From contig NZ_CP071321.1 in assembly GCF_017309585.1 (NCBI RefSeq), positions 434,001 to 498,000 of the forward strand: 64,000 nucleotides of DNA. The letters run 5' to 3'. The notes beneath the pieces are model-generated. The model was given only the letters and a program-made list of their open reading frames with translations. It was not told the DNA's origin and did not search any database. This DNA is from Nitrogeniibacter aestuarii. GTDB lineage: Bacteria; Pseudomonadota; Gammaproteobacteria; Burkholderiales; Rhodocyclaceae. The position numbers and the translations under genes were made by a program. Positions 51,210-60,885 of the stretch are shown in pieces (position 1 is the stretch's first letter; every line of letters begins with the position of its first letter).

Positions 51210-53228
51210 ATGACACATTCCGAGTCAATGACCTCTGCATCATCCGGCCAACCTGTCCGCGCGCCAGGGGCGCCGTGGTGGCGGTTCGGCTCCGCGTTTT
51301 CCTGTCTTGTCCACCCGTTCCTCGGGCTGGCCATGGCCAGTCTTGCCAGCCTGAGTCTGGCGCAATCGGCACTGCCGACCGGCGATGAGCGGATTCTGGC
51401 CGCACGCGAGGCCCTGCAGAAGGGCGACCGCAACCTGCTCGACCAGCTCGCGGTCACGAGCAGTCCGCACATTCTCGAGCGCTATGTCGATTATTGGCGA
51501 CTGCACAACGTGCTGGCGCGCAGGGATGCGCCCGACGCCCGCGAGATCGAAGCCTTTCTGAGTCGTTACGCAGGCTCGGTGCTGGCCGAGCGGCTGCGCG
51601 CGGCCTGGCTGGAGCGCCTGGCGCGCGACGACAACTGGATCGGCTTCATTGGTGCTTGGGGCGGGCTGGAAGCCCCGTCGGACGACATGCGCTGCCTGCA
51701 CTGGCAGGCACGTCTCAAGATCGGGGATCGCGGCGGGCTCGACGATGCACTCAAAGAATGGAACTCCCTCTCCTGGCGCGCCGATCACTGCGATACGGTG
51801 ATTGGCCTGCTGGCCCAGCAGGGCCGCCTTGACGAGGACGAGCTGTGGCAGCGTTTTCGAACGCAGATGTCGCCGCGGACGGTGCGCGGCGCCGAACAGA
51901 CGCTGGCCTGGCTGCCTGCGGCCGACATGCCCGACCCGGCCGAACTCAAGCTCATCCTGAAAGATCCGGACCGCTACCTTGCCAAGGTGCGCCCGGGCTT
52001 CGAGCGCTCGCGCACGGACCGGGAAATGGTGCTGGCGGCCATCGGACGCCTGGCGCGCAGTGACCCCAAGACGGCGTACATGCGTTTCGTGCGCCTGTCG
52101 GAGCGACTCAAGCCCGAGGAGCGGGCCTATGGTTATGTGATCCTCGGCTGGCGTGGCGCGCAGGACCACCTGCCCCAGGCGCTCGACTGGTTTCGCGCGG
52201 CAGGGCGCAAAGCCAGGATGACCGAGGAACAGTACGAATGGTATGTGCGTGCTGCCTTGCGCCAGCGCGACTGGAAGTGGGTACGCACCGCCATCCTTGA
52301 CATGCCCGAGGTGCAGCGCAGCCAGAGCGTGTGGACCTACTGGCTGGCGCGTGCCGAGCAGGCCCTGGGGGATCGAGACGCCGCCACGGCGCTGCTCAAG
52401 CGTATTCCGGTCGGGCCTGATTACTACGAATTGCTTGCACAGGACGAACTCGGCCACCCGTTCGCGCCACCGCCACCGGCAAAGCCGATTCCTGCTCAGG
52501 TGATGGCGGACGCCCAGTCGGATCCTGACCTCCGACGCGCCTTGGCGCTGTTCCGGCTGGATCTGTATACCGAGGGCGTTCGCGAGTGGAACTGGCGTTT
52601 GCGCAAGGCGGACCCGACCTTCAAGGTGGCGGCGGCACGTGTGGCGCTCAAGCACGAGGTGTTCGACCGGGCCATCAACACCGCTGAAGTCGCCTCAAAG
52701 GACGGCGAGTACGAGTTGCGGTTCATCACGCCGTATCGCGATCTCATCGAACCCCAGGCGCGAGCCCAGGGGCTGGATCTGGCCTGGGTCTATGGCCTGA
52801 TGCGCCAGGAGAGCCGGTTTGTGCATCGGGCCGCGTCGCGGGTGGGCGCCCAGGGCCTGATGCAGGTCATGCCGGCCACCGGCAAATGGGTGGCAAAGAA
52901 AATCGGCATGAGCGATTACTCCCGCGACAAGCTGGCCGAGCCGGAAACCAACGTGATGCTGGGGACCAGCTACATGCGCATCGTGCTGGACGATCTGGAA
53001 GATCATCCGGTGCTCGCCTCGGCCGGTTACAACGCCGGGCCCGGGCGTGCCAAGCGCTGGCGCGACAGCCGCACGATTGACGCTGCCATCTACATTGAAA
53101 CCATTCCCTTCGACGAGACTCGACACTATGTGAAGCAGGTGATGGAAAACGCAGTGGTCTATGCGGCGATGATGGAAGGCAAGCCCCAGTCGATCAAGAC
53201 GCGACTCGGCGTGATCGATCCGGGCTGA
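51210..53228 (+). CDS. slt: Soluble lytic murein transglycosylase
   Basis: 672-residue Slt. A long superhelical N-terminal domain is followed by the lysozyme-like SLT domain, with catalytic Glu534 in MRQESRFVH, then GAQGLMQVMPATGKW and YNAGPGRAKRW. The start at 51210 precedes a hydrophobic region (LVHPFLGLAMASLASLSLAQSA), which suggests a signal peptide with a long N-region; a later start at 51228 is possible. It cleaves peptidoglycan in the periplasm and releases 1,6-anhydro-muropeptides. Confidence 0.92.
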   Translation: MTHSESMTSASSGQPVRAPGAPWWRFGSAFSCLVHPFLGLAMASLASLSLAQSALPTGDERILAAREALQKGDRNLLDQLAVTSSPHILERYVDYWRLHNVLARRDAPDAREIEAFLSRYAGSVLAERLRAAWLERLARDDNWIGFIGAWGGLEAPSDDMRCLHWQARLKIGDRGGLDDALKEWNSLSWRADHCDTVIGLLAQQGRLDEDELWQRFRTQMSPRTVRGAEQTLAWLPAADMPDPAELKLILKDPDRYLAKVRPGFERSRTDREMVLAAIGRLARSDPKTAYMRFVRLSERLKPEERAYGYVILGWRGAQDHLPQALDWFRAAGRKARMTEEQYEWYVRAALRQRDWKWVRTAILDMPEVQRSQSVWTYWLARAEQALGDRDAATALLKRIPVGPDYYELLAQDELGHPFAPPPPAKPIPAQVMADAQSDPDLRRALALFRLDLYTEGVREWNWRLRKADPTFKVAAARVALKHEVFDRAINTAEVASKDGEYELRFITPYRDLIEPQARAQGLDLAWVYGLMRQESRFVHRAASRVGAQGLMQVMPATGKWVAKKIGMSDYSRDKLAEPETNVMLGTSYMRIVLDDLEDHPVLASAGYNAGPGRAKRWRDSRTIDAAIYIETIPFDETRHYVKQVMENAVVYAAMMEGKPQSIKTRLGVIDPG

Positions 53229-53241
53229 GGAGGCGAAAAAC

Positions 53242-54207
53242 ATGAGGCAACCGGGCAAGGTGCTGCTCATCGGGGGCAGCGGTTTCGTGGGCAGTGCCGT
53301 GGCGGCACGGCTGGTGGCGGATGGCTGGTGGGTTCGTATCCCGACCCGGCGACGCACCCGCGCGCGACACCTGGCGCTGTTGCCCACGGTCGATATCCAG
53401 CAGGCCGACGTGTTCGCGCCCGAGGCACTCGATCGCCTCATGGCCGGCATGGATGCGGTCATCAATCTGGTGGGGGTGCTGCACTCGACGCCGGGTACGC
53501 CCTACGGCCCCGCTTTCGAAAAAGCCCATGTGCAACTCCCCAAGCTCATCGGCGAGGCCTGCCGGCGCAACGGGGTCAAGCGCGTGCTCCAGGTCAGCGC
53601 GCTGGGGGCCGATATCAATGGTCCATCGGAATACCAGCGCTCCAAGGCCGCGGGCGAGGCGGCGATTCGCAACATCCGTCCCGAACTCGACTGGACCCTC
53701 CTGCGCCCCTCGGTGATCTTTGGCGAGGGCGACAGTTTCCTCAATCTCTTCGCGCGGCTCGTCAAGCTGGCGCCGGTCATGCCGCTCGGGGGGGCGCATG
53801 CGCGCTTCCAGCCGGTGTGGGTGGAAGATGTTGCCGAGGTGGTCGCCACCTGCCTGCAGCGCTCCGACAGCATTCGCAAGACCTTTGACGTGGCCGGTCC
53901 GGGTACGTACTCCCTGGCCGAGCTCGTGCGTTTTGCCGCGGCGCAGGTGGGGCGCAAGCCGATCATCGTGCCCATACCGGAAGGCGCTGCCATGCTTCAG
54001 GCACGCCTGCTCGAGTTGTTACCCAATCCGATGATGAGTCGCGACAATGTGCGCTCCATGCGGGTCGATAACGTGACCGATGGCGCACCGCTGCCCTTCG
54101 GGCTGACGCCGCATCCGGTCGAAGCCGTCGTTCCGGAGTATCTTGGCGGCAAACCCACCCGTCGTCGCCTCATCGAATCGCGACGACGACAGCCCAAGGG
54201 CGTTTGA
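53242..54207 (+). CDS. NAD(P)-binding epimerase-like protein (complex I NDUFA9 family)
   Basis: 321-residue atypical SDR. The NAD-binding motif is LLIGGSGFVGSAVAARL near the N-terminus. NLVGVLHS and LLRPSVIFGEGDSFLN are typical of the complex I NDUFA9-like subfamily. The gene has GGAGG 9 bases upstream, follows slt by 13 bases, and its stop shares a base with the cca start (TGATG). Enzymatic substrate unknown. Confidence 0.82.
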   Translation: MRQPGKVLLIGGSGFVGSAVAARLVADGWWVRIPTRRRTRARHLALLPTVDIQQADVFAPEALDRLMAGMDAVINLVGVLHSTPGTPYGPAFEKAHVQLPKLIGEACRRNGVKRVLQVSALGADINGPSEYQRSKAAGEAAIRNIRPELDWTLLRPSVIFGEGDSFLNLFARLVKLAPVMPLGGAHARFQPVWVEDVAEVVATCLQRSDSIRKTFDVAGPGTYSLAELVRFAAAQVGRKPIIVPIPEGAAMLQARLLELLPNPMMSRDNVRSMRVDNVTDGAPLPFGLTPHPVEAVVPEYLGGKPTRRRLIESRRRQPKGV

Positions 54208-55295
54208 TGGATATCTACATTGTCGGCGGCGCCGTGCGCGACGCCCTGCTCGGCCTGCCGGTCAAGGACCGGGATTTCGTGGTCGTCGGCGCCACGCCCG
54301 AGCTGATGCTCGAAAAAGGCTATACACCGGTTGGCAAGGACTTCCCGGTCTTTCTGCATCCGGAGACGCACGAGGAGTACGCGCTGGCGCGCACCGAGCG
54401 AAAGTCGGGGCACGGCTATACCGGTTTCACCGTGCACGCGTCGCCTGACGTCACCCTCGAAGAAGACCTGCTGCGTCGCGACCTGACCATCAACGCCATG
54501 GCGCAGGCCGATGACGGCACGCTGATCGACCCCTACCACGGCCAGGCGGATCTGGTCGCACGACGTTTTCGTCATGTGAGTCCGGCGTTTGCCGAGGATC
54601 CGGTGCGGATTCTGCGCGTCGCCCGTTTTGCCGCCCGCTTCGAGGGCTTCACCGTGGCCCCCGAAACCCTGACCCTGATGCAATCCATGGTCGAGGCTGG
54701 CGAAGTGGATCATCTGGTGCCCGAGCGCGTCTGGCAGGAGATCTCGCGCGGCCTGCTCGAAGAATCGCCCATGCGCATGTTCGAGGTGCTTGAGGCCTGT
54801 GGTGCCCTGGCCCGCTGCCTGCCCGAGGTGCACGCACGACTGAGGCACGATGCCGATGGCCTGGCGCGCTCGCTCGAATGCGCGGTTCGCCACGGTTTGC
54901 CGCTGGCCGAGCGCTGGGCCCTGCTGTTTGGCGATCAGGAAGAAGCGGCCGAGGCGGCCAGTGCGCGCATTCGCGTGCCACAGGCCTGTCGGGATCTTGC
55001 CGTCCTGCTGGCCAGGCTGGGTCGTGATCTTGCGAGCGCCTCTACGGCGCAGGCGCGGCTCGAGGTCATGAGTCGGACGGACGCTTTTCGCCGCCCCGAG
55101 CGGCTCACGGGCGTCATGTCCGCCGCGGCCTGCCGTCTTGAGTTGCCGGTCTTCGATCGTGACGCCTGGCGCGCCGCGCTGGCGGCGGCGCGTGGCGTTG
55201 ATGGCGGTGCGGTGGCCAAACAGGCCGGCAAAGCCTCCGACATTCCGGCCGCCATTCAGGCGGCCCGCCTGAAGGCCATCGAGTCGGTGAGTTGA
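54207..55295 (+). CDS. cca: CCA tRNA nucleotidyltransferase
   Basis: 362-residue class II CCA-adding enzyme. The N-terminal signature is IYIVGGAVRDALLG, with RDFVVVGATPELM carrying the metal Asp. Further conserved blocks are LLRRDLTINAMA and EDPVRILRVARFAARF. It adds the 3'-CCA of tRNAs. It is shorter than the E. coli protein (412) and no HD domain motif is evident, so the C-terminal phosphohydrolase domain may be absent. Confidence 0.93.
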   Translation: MDIYIVGGAVRDALLGLPVKDRDFVVVGATPELMLEKGYTPVGKDFPVFLHPETHEEYALARTERKSGHGYTGFTVHASPDVTLEEDLLRRDLTINAMAQADDGTLIDPYHGQADLVARRFRHVSPAFAEDPVRILRVARFAARFEGFTVAPETLTLMQSMVEAGEVDHLVPERVWQEISRGLLEESPMRMFEVLEACGALARCLPEVHARLRHDADGLARSLECAVRHGLPLAERWALLFGDQEEAAEAASARIRVPQACRDLAVLLARLGRDLASASTAQARLEVMSRTDAFRRPERLTGVMSAAACRLELPVFDRDAWRAALAAARGVDGGAVAKQAGKASDIPAAIQAARLKAIESVS

Positions 55296-55355
55296 AGGGC
55301 GTCGATTTTTCAAAACGACATGCCGGTCGAATGGCTGGCGTGACAGACTGACAGC

Positions 55356-57266
55356 ATGATCCGGTCGTTTTACTCCCTGCTGGTGGGCGCCCTCGTGTCG
55401 ATCACGGTGGCCCTGCCTTCTGCGCACGCGGTGACAACACCGGATTTCGCCACCGTTCGTTCGGAATACACCACCACGGAAGGTCGCCTCGTCGATCGGG
55501 CGGGCGAGCCGCTCTCGGAGCGGCGCGTGGTGTTCGAGGGGCGGCGCCTGGAATGGGTGCCGCTGGACCAGCTTTCACCCGCAGTGCTCGAAGCGCTGCT
55601 CGAGGCGGAAGATCGCCGCTTTTATGAGCACGATGGCGTCGATTGGCGTGCATTTGCCGCGGCTGCCGTGCAGAACCTCTGGTTCGAGCATGCCCGGGGT
55701 GCCTCGACCCTGACGATGCAGCTGGCCGGCATGCTCGACCCGGCCCTGCGCCTCGGTGCCAGCGGGGGGCGCCGTCGCACCCTCGAACAGAAATTCGACC
55801 AGGCCCTTGCGGCGCAGGAACTCGACGCTCACTGGAGCAAGGCCGAAATTCTCGAGGCCTATCTCAATCTCGTGCCTTTTCGTGGTGAGCTGATTGGGGT
55901 CCATGCCACGGCCTGGGGCTTGTTCGGCAAAGCCCCGCGCGCGCTTGATCGAGCCGAAGCCGCGCTGCTTGTGGCCTTGCTGCGTGCGCCCAATGCCTCT
56001 ACGTCGAAAGTGAGCTGGCGAGCCTGCCAGCTCTTGCGGCGCATTGGCAGCGCTGATCAGTGTGAGCGCGCCACGGCGCTTGCGGCCGGTTTTGACACCG
56101 TAAGCCTTGAGCCGCGCTGGCAGGACGCGCCACAGCTGGCCCGGCGGCTGGTGCATCGGCCGGGCGAGGTGGTTCACACCGTGCTCGATGCCCAGTGGCA
56201 GCGCTCGATGCGGGATGCACTCGACGCCGCGGCCCCGGGGCGCGGGGCCGTGGTCGTGCTCGACAATGCCTCGGGTGCGGTGCTGGCCGATGTCGGCGGT
56301 GTTGCCGCGGCGCATGACGACGCCACCGTCGTCCGCAGAACGCTGGGCCCCTTGATCCGTCCCGCACTGACGGCCTTGGCTCTCGACAGTGGCGGTGTCA
56401 CCGCGGCGACCTTGTTTGCCGGCGATGCGGGTTCGCCAGCGCACAGTCTTCGATGGTGGTTGATGCAGGGGCGCTGGCCGGTGGCCTTGGCGACGCAAGG
56501 TGAGGCGGCACGGCGTGATCTGGTGCTGGAGCTGCTGCGAGCGCGCGGCCAGGGGCTGAAGACCTGGCAGGAGGCCCGCCTGAATCTCGCCGAGCTTGCC
56601 GCCTGGTACCGCATGCTGGCGGTTGATGGCCTCTGGCGCGCGCCGTTCTGGCAAGCGGAGGATCAGGGCGCGGCCATACCGGTGTGTACGCCGAAGGCGG
56701 CCTTCATTGCCGTGGATATGTTCGGTGACCTGTGGTCGGCCGAAGTGGAACCCGGTCAGTCGGCCTGGGCAGTCGGGGGCAATGCCCGGGTGACGATTGC
56801 CGTCTGGCTGTCGATGGGCCCGACGGCGCGTATCGAAGCGCGCAGCTGGCTTGAAACCCAGTTGCAGTCCCTGGGGGCATGGCCGCCTGAGCGGGTGGTG
56901 CCCACCGGGGTGGTCCAGGGGCTGGTGCGTTTCGATCCGCCGGTCGAGCCTGATCGACTCGAGTGGTTCCTGCGTGGCACGACGCTGAGCGTGGCCGAGA
57001 CGCCACGCATTCCGGCGCGCATTCTGGCCCCCGGGTCGCGGGCTGTCATCCGTCGTGGCGACCTGAAAGGTGGGCTGCTTGAACTGGTGGCGGACCGCCA
57101 GGACGATCGGTTGCGTTGGTGGATCAACGGGCAATTGGTGGGGTACGGGGGACGGGCCGCATGGCGCCCCGACGCCGGTTTGCAGACCATCGAGTTGCGC
57201 GATGATACGGGGCGCGTGATCGCCAGACACTCGGTCGCCGTCAGTGCGGACGTCGCGGTGCCCTGA
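55356..57266 (+). CDS. pbpC: PBP1C-like peptidoglycan glycosyltransferase with degenerate transpeptidase
   Basis: 636-residue class A PBP of the 1C type. A signal/anchor is at the N-terminus (MIRSFYSLLVGALVSITVALPSAHA). The glycosyltransferase domain is intact: EAEDRRFYEHDGVDWRA with the catalytic Glu, GASTLTMQLAGM and ILEAYLNLVPFRG. The transpeptidase region lacks its catalytic residues: where SPGSTLKP is expected, the protein has LGPLIRP (Ser to Pro and Lys to Arg), and the KTG motif is absent (AWAVGGNARVTIA). A biPBP_C-type domain follows (IPARILAPGSRAVIRRGD). It probably polymerises glycan without crosslinking. Confidence 0.85.
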   Translation: MIRSFYSLLVGALVSITVALPSAHAVTTPDFATVRSEYTTTEGRLVDRAGEPLSERRVVFEGRRLEWVPLDQLSPAVLEALLEAEDRRFYEHDGVDWRAFAAAAVQNLWFEHARGASTLTMQLAGMLDPALRLGASGGRRRTLEQKFDQALAAQELDAHWSKAEILEAYLNLVPFRGELIGVHATAWGLFGKAPRALDRAEAALLVALLRAPNASTSKVSWRACQLLRRIGSADQCERATALAAGFDTVSLEPRWQDAPQLARRLVHRPGEVVHTVLDAQWQRSMRDALDAAAPGRGAVVVLDNASGAVLADVGGVAAAHDDATVVRRTLGPLIRPALTALALDSGGVTAATLFAGDAGSPAHSLRWWLMQGRWPVALATQGEAARRDLVLELLRARGQGLKTWQEARLNLAELAAWYRMLAVDGLWRAPFWQAEDQGAAIPVCTPKAAFIAVDMFGDLWSAEVEPGQSAWAVGGNARVTIAVWLSMGPTARIEARSWLETQLQSLGAWPPERVVPTGVVQGLVRFDPPVEPDRLEWFLRGTTLSVAETPRIPARILAPGSRAVIRRGDLKGGLLELVADRQDDRLRWWINGQLVGYGGRAAWRPDAGLQTIELRDDTGRVIARHSVAVSADVAVP

Positions 57267-57267
57267 G

Positions 57268-57468
57268 TCAGAGCATTCGCAGGATCAGCCAGGCAACCAG
57301 GGACAGCAGCACGGTGGTGGTGAACGGGAGCAGGATGGGGCGCCCGCGTCGGTGAATCACGATATCCCCGGGCAGGCGACCCAACGGCAGGTAGCGCGCC
57401 AGCAGCGGTTGCAATCCACCGAGCAGGGCGACAACGATCACGACGGAGATCAGCCATTTGAGCAGCAT
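57268..57468 (-). CDS. DUF2905 small membrane protein
   Basis: 66-residue protein with two membrane segments (LLKWLISVVIVVALLGGL and FTTTVLLSLVAWLIL). The conserved GRLPGDIVIHRRGRPILLPF lies between them, the DUF2905 signature. ATG at 57468 is chosen; GTG at 57480 would add four residues. It is convergent with pbpC. Function unknown. Confidence 0.8.
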   Translation of the reverse strand: MLLKWLISVVIVVALLGGLQPLLARYLPLGRLPGDIVIHRRGRPILLPFTTTVLLSLVAWLILRML

Positions 57469-57656
57469 GTGGGATGGCACAAGAAGGTCAGGAGTGTGAT
57501 CGAGGTTACACCAGTGTGCGTTTCGCAGGCGCTGCCCGATGGAGTCGATGGGAAAAATCGGTTACCGTCGAATCGTAAATCGCACGATCATTCGCTCGCC
57601 TGAGCGGGGCGTGTGCCGCGCACGGTCTGTCCGGGACGCGGTGTCTGGAGAAATAC

Positions 57657-58463
57657 ATGAATCGTAATCGTTTTGGCGAACTGGAAATCATCGTCAGGTC
57701 GCCTGCGGGTGAAGCAAACCCGACGCCCTTGTTGTTCGTCCATGGGGCCTATACGGCGGCCTGGTGCTGGGAGGAGCATTTCCTGCCGTGGTTTGCCAAG
57801 GCGGGTTACGAGAGCTATGCGGTGTCGCTCTCGGGGCATGGCAAGAGCCGTGATCGCAACATGCTGGACGGCTACAGCATCGATGACTACGTGAACGATC
57901 TGGGCGAGGCCGTTCAGGCGCTGCCGGCACCGCCGGTGCTGATCGGCCACTCCATGGGCGGTTTCGTGGTTCAGAAGTACCTCGAGCAGCACGACGTTCC
58001 GGGGGTGGTGCTGATGGCGTCTGTTCCGCCCCAGGGGCTCTGGTCGTCCGCGCTGGGGCTGATGTTCAAGAAACCGACCCTGTTGCAGGATCTCAACCGC
58101 ATGCTCGGCGGCGTGACACCCAGTGTCGCCAGTGTGCGTGAGGCCTTGTTCAGCCAGCCGATCGATGACGCGCGCCTGCTTGAATTTGCCCGCAAGTCTC
58201 AGCCGGAATCGCATCGCGCGATCTGGGATATGACGCTGTTCAATCTGCCGCAGGTGTCGCGGATGGTGGAGGTGCCGATGCTGGTGCTGGGGGCGGGCGA
58301 GGATCATCTGATTCCGCCAACGCTGGTGCACCGAACGGCGCAGACCTACGGGGTCAGTGAGCAGATATTCGAGGAGATGGGCCACGCGATGATGCTCGAG
58401 CAGGACTGGGAAGCGGTCGCAGTTCGCATCGAGCACTGGCTCAGACAGGAAATCGCGGCATGA
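57657..58463 (+). CDS. Alpha/beta hydrolase
   Basis: 268-residue alpha/beta hydrolase. LLFVHGAYTAAWCWEEHFLPW carries the oxyanion hole, and the nucleophile elbow is GHSMGGF. VLGAGEDHLIP contains the likely acidic residue, and MGHAMMLEQDWE holds the His. GGAG lies 7 bases before the ATG. Lipase, esterase and lactonase activity are possible. Confidence 0.82.
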   Translation: MNRNRFGELEIIVRSPAGEANPTPLLFVHGAYTAAWCWEEHFLPWFAKAGYESYAVSLSGHGKSRDRNMLDGYSIDDYVNDLGEAVQALPAPPVLIGHSMGGFVVQKYLEQHDVPGVVLMASVPPQGLWSSALGLMFKKPTLLQDLNRMLGGVTPSVASVREALFSQPIDDARLLEFARKSQPESHRAIWDMTLFNLPQVSRMVEVPMLVLGAGEDHLIPPTLVHRTAQTYGVSEQIFEEMGHAMMLEQDWEAVAVRIEHWLRQEIAA

Positions 58464-58551
58464 ATGTGCGCTTTTTCATGGCACGGGGACGCCGAGCGAT
58501 TCAGCATCATTGAACCGACCCGACGCGAATGATTCGCCGGAGGAGACAACG

Positions 58552-58752
58552 ATGAACGATAAGAACACGCCGGCCATGACCGGTCGCCCCGATTACGACG
58601 ACGAGGTGCTCGACGCAGGCTGGGTGCCACCGCCCGAGGCCCTCTCCGTGGAGCCCGAGGGGCATCCCCCCGTGCCCAATGAGGCTGCCAGCAAGCAGGT
58701 CGACGATTTTCTCGACGTCGTCTACCGTAGCCAGGGCTCGGATATCGAGTGA
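58552..58752 (+). CDS. Small acidic protein of unknown function
   Basis: 66-residue, acidic, hydrophilic protein (MNDKNTPAMTGRPDYDDEVLD, ending QGSDIE). GGAGGAG lies 6 bases before the ATG, which is the best start signal in this region, so the small frame is probably real. No signal peptide, membrane segment or family motif. It lies 88 bases after the hydrolase gene. Confidence 0.6.
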   Translation: MNDKNTPAMTGRPDYDDEVLDAGWVPPPEALSVEPEGHPPVPNEAASKQVDDFLDVVYRSQGSDIE

Positions 58753-58774
58753 TCCGGCGCTCTGTGACCGGCCG

Positions 58775-59935
58775 TCACAGGGTATGCAGTCGATCTCCTC
58801 GGCGAAAGCCGAGCAGAGGCGTTCGCAGACCTTTCCCCGCCACCATCACCTTGAACAACTCGCCCATCTCCTGCGGCGTGGTCAGCCGCTGCACGGCCCG
58901 GGCCGCGCGGATGTAGGCCGGCTCGCGCTCGTCTCCCCGAAGGGCCAGGCGCTCGAGAATGCCACAGTTGAACAGAAAGCTCGCCTGATTGGCGTAGCCG
59001 TAGATGTCCAGACCGCCGGCATGCGCGGCCTCGGCCATGGCGGTGAAATCGACAAAGGCCGTGATGTCGTTCAGGCCAGGCCATTTGAACGGATCGGGGT
59101 GGGCCTGGTGACGGTAGTAGCACAGTAAGGTGCCATTGCTCCGGCTGGGCAGGTAGTACTCGGCGCGGGGGTAACCGTAATCGATCATGATCAGGGCGCC
59201 CGAGGTCAGGCGTGCGCCCCAGTCGCGCATCCATGCTTCGCCAGCAAGATTCAGTTCGCTCACGTACTCCCCGTCCTGCGGCATCGGCGCGCCCAACGTG
59301 GCCGCTGCCTGCTGCAAGGCGTTGCTGGCGGGTTCATCCGCCCAGGCGAGATGGTCGTCGTCATCAAGACTCACCCCGCGCTCGAACAGGCCGCCATCGC
59401 GCCACACCAGCAGGTGCACCGGCATCACATCGAGCACCTCGTTGGCTACCACGACACCGCTGAAGGTATCGGGCAGCGTGTCGATCCACTGAACGCGTTC
59501 AGCCAGTGACGGCGCCCGGGCGCGGAGCGTGTCGGCCTGCCGCGCCCGCAATTCACCTGACACTTCAAGAATCTGGTATGCCTGCGGCAGGCAGCCCAGC
59601 TCGTCGAGCGTCAGCAACAGATCGGCCGCCAGATGGCCCGTGCCGGCACCGACCTCCAGAACCGTGGGTGCGCTCTGCGACATGATTTCGGCAATCTGCG
59701 CGGACAGTGCCTGACCGAACAGCGGCGTCAACTCCGGAGAGGTGATGAAATCGCCCTCCGCCCCGAACTTCTGCGCTCCGCCGCTGTAATAGCCAAGGCC
59801 CGGCGTGTAGAGCGCGGTGTGCATGTAGTCGGCGAAACTGATCCACCCGCCCGAATCACGGATGCGCTCGCTCAGGCGCGCCAGAAGGGCATCACTTTGC
59901 GCGCGGGCGTCGATAGAGGGTTCGGGCAGTTTCAT
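58775..59935 (-). CDS. MidA/NDUFAF7-family SAM-dependent methyltransferase
   Basis: 386-residue class I methyltransferase. The SAM motif is VLEVGAGTGHLAADLL. VVANEVLDVMPVHLL and the GALIMIDYGYPRAEYY block are typical of NDUFAF7 (MidA) proteins, which dimethylate an arginine in complex I subunit NDUFS2 in eukaryotes. ATG at 59935 gives MKLPEPSID; the longer frame (to 60196) overlaps the divergent reductase gene. Confidence 0.85.
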   Translation of the reverse strand: MKLPEPSIDARAQSDALLARLSERIRDSGGWISFADYMHTALYTPGLGYYSGGAQKFGAEGDFITSPELTPLFGQALSAQIAEIMSQSAPTVLEVGAGTGHLAADLLLTLDELGCLPQAYQILEVSGELRARQADTLRARAPSLAERVQWIDTLPDTFSGVVVANEVLDVMPVHLLVWRDGGLFERGVSLDDDDHLAWADEPASNALQQAAATLGAPMPQDGEYVSELNLAGEAWMRDWGARLTSGALIMIDYGYPRAEYYLPSRSNGTLLCYYRHQAHPDPFKWPGLNDITAFVDFTAMAEAAHAGGLDIYGYANQASFLFNCGILERLALRGDEREPAYIRAARAVQRLTTPQEMGELFKVMVAGKGLRTPLLGFRRGDRLHTL

Positions 59936-60051
59936 GAGCGGCAGGGCTGAAGGCGGAAGGGCGAGTCTACCGCCCCTGCTGCGTATTGTCGCGGGGCCCG
60001 GGTGGCGTCTGCTTGTGATACAAAACCGGTTGATGAGAACAGGAGGCGGTG

Positions 60052-60804
60052 ATGGCGAGCGAAACGGCTCAGGGTAAAGTCGTGCTGGTGACCGGAGGCG
60101 CCCGGCGGGTCGGGGCCTGTATCGCCCGGGCCTTGCACCACGCAGGCGCCCGGCTCGCCTTGCACTGCCGCCATTCGGTGGTCGAGGCGCAGGCACTGGC
60201 CAACGAATTCAACGCGATGCGCCCCGACTCAGCGGCCGTGTTTCAGGCCGACCTGCTCGATGTGTCGGCGATGCCGGGTTTGATCAGTCGCGTCGCTGCC
60301 CACTATGGTCGCCTCGACGCCCTGGTGAACAACGCCTCCAGCTTCTTCCCCACACCTGTCGGCAAGACCGATCTGGCCGCCTGGGACGACCTGATGGGAT
60401 CCAATCTGAGAGCCCCCTATTTCCTCATGCAGGCCGCCAGCGATGCCTTGGCCGAATCGGGTGGCGCGGTGGTCAATATCGTGGATATCCACGCGGAACG
60501 ACCGTTGCCGGGCTATCCGGTCTACAGTGCGGCCAAGGCCGGTCTGCTGGGCCTGACCCGCGCCATGGCCATCGAGCTCTCACCCCGGGTCCGTGTCAAC
60601 GGGGTAGCCCCGGGGGCCGTGATGTGGCCCGAGGATGATCAGTTTCCCGGTGCCGAACGGGTCGCCATCATCGATCACACCTTGCTCAAACGTGCCGGCC
60701 GCCCCGACGATATCGCCGGTGCGGTTCGTTTTCTGCTGCTCGATGCGCCCTATGTGACCGGACAGATCCTTGCCGTGGACGGGGGAAGAAGCGCCCACCT
60801 GTGA
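60052..60804 (+). CDS. Pteridine reductase-like SDR
   Basis: 250-residue SDR. The cofactor motif is VTGGARRVGACIA; the RxG spacing is characteristic of pteridine reductases. The catalytic YSAAKAG and NNASS blocks are present. It would reduce dihydropterins or dihydrofolate with NADPH. ATG at 60052 has AGGAGG 5 bases upstream, which decides the start over the GTG at 60049. Divergent from the MidA-like gene. Confidence 0.82.
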   Translation: MASETAQGKVVLVTGGARRVGACIARALHHAGARLALHCRHSVVEAQALANEFNAMRPDSAAVFQADLLDVSAMPGLISRVAAHYGRLDALVNNASSFFPTPVGKTDLAAWDDLMGSNLRAPYFLMQAASDALAESGGAVVNIVDIHAERPLPGYPVYSAAKAGLLGLTRAMAIELSPRVRVNGVAPGAVMWPEDDQFPGAERVAIIDHTLLKRAGRPDDIAGAVRFLLLDAPYVTGQILAVDGGRSAHL

Positions 60805-60838
60805 GAAAAATCAGGCATTTGCCCTGTTTTGTGTCCGG

Positions 60839-60844
60839 TATAAT
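60839..60844 (+). promoter_or_regulatory. TATAAT -10 box upstream of ttcA
   Basis: A perfect TATAAT lies 41 bases before the GTG at 60886. The -35 region has only poor matches. It could start the ttcA transcript, possibly with an activator. Confidence 0.4.
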
Positions 60845-60885
60845 GGCGCGTTGTTTGTTCGTTTGAGGTTCGCATCATCGAAGCC

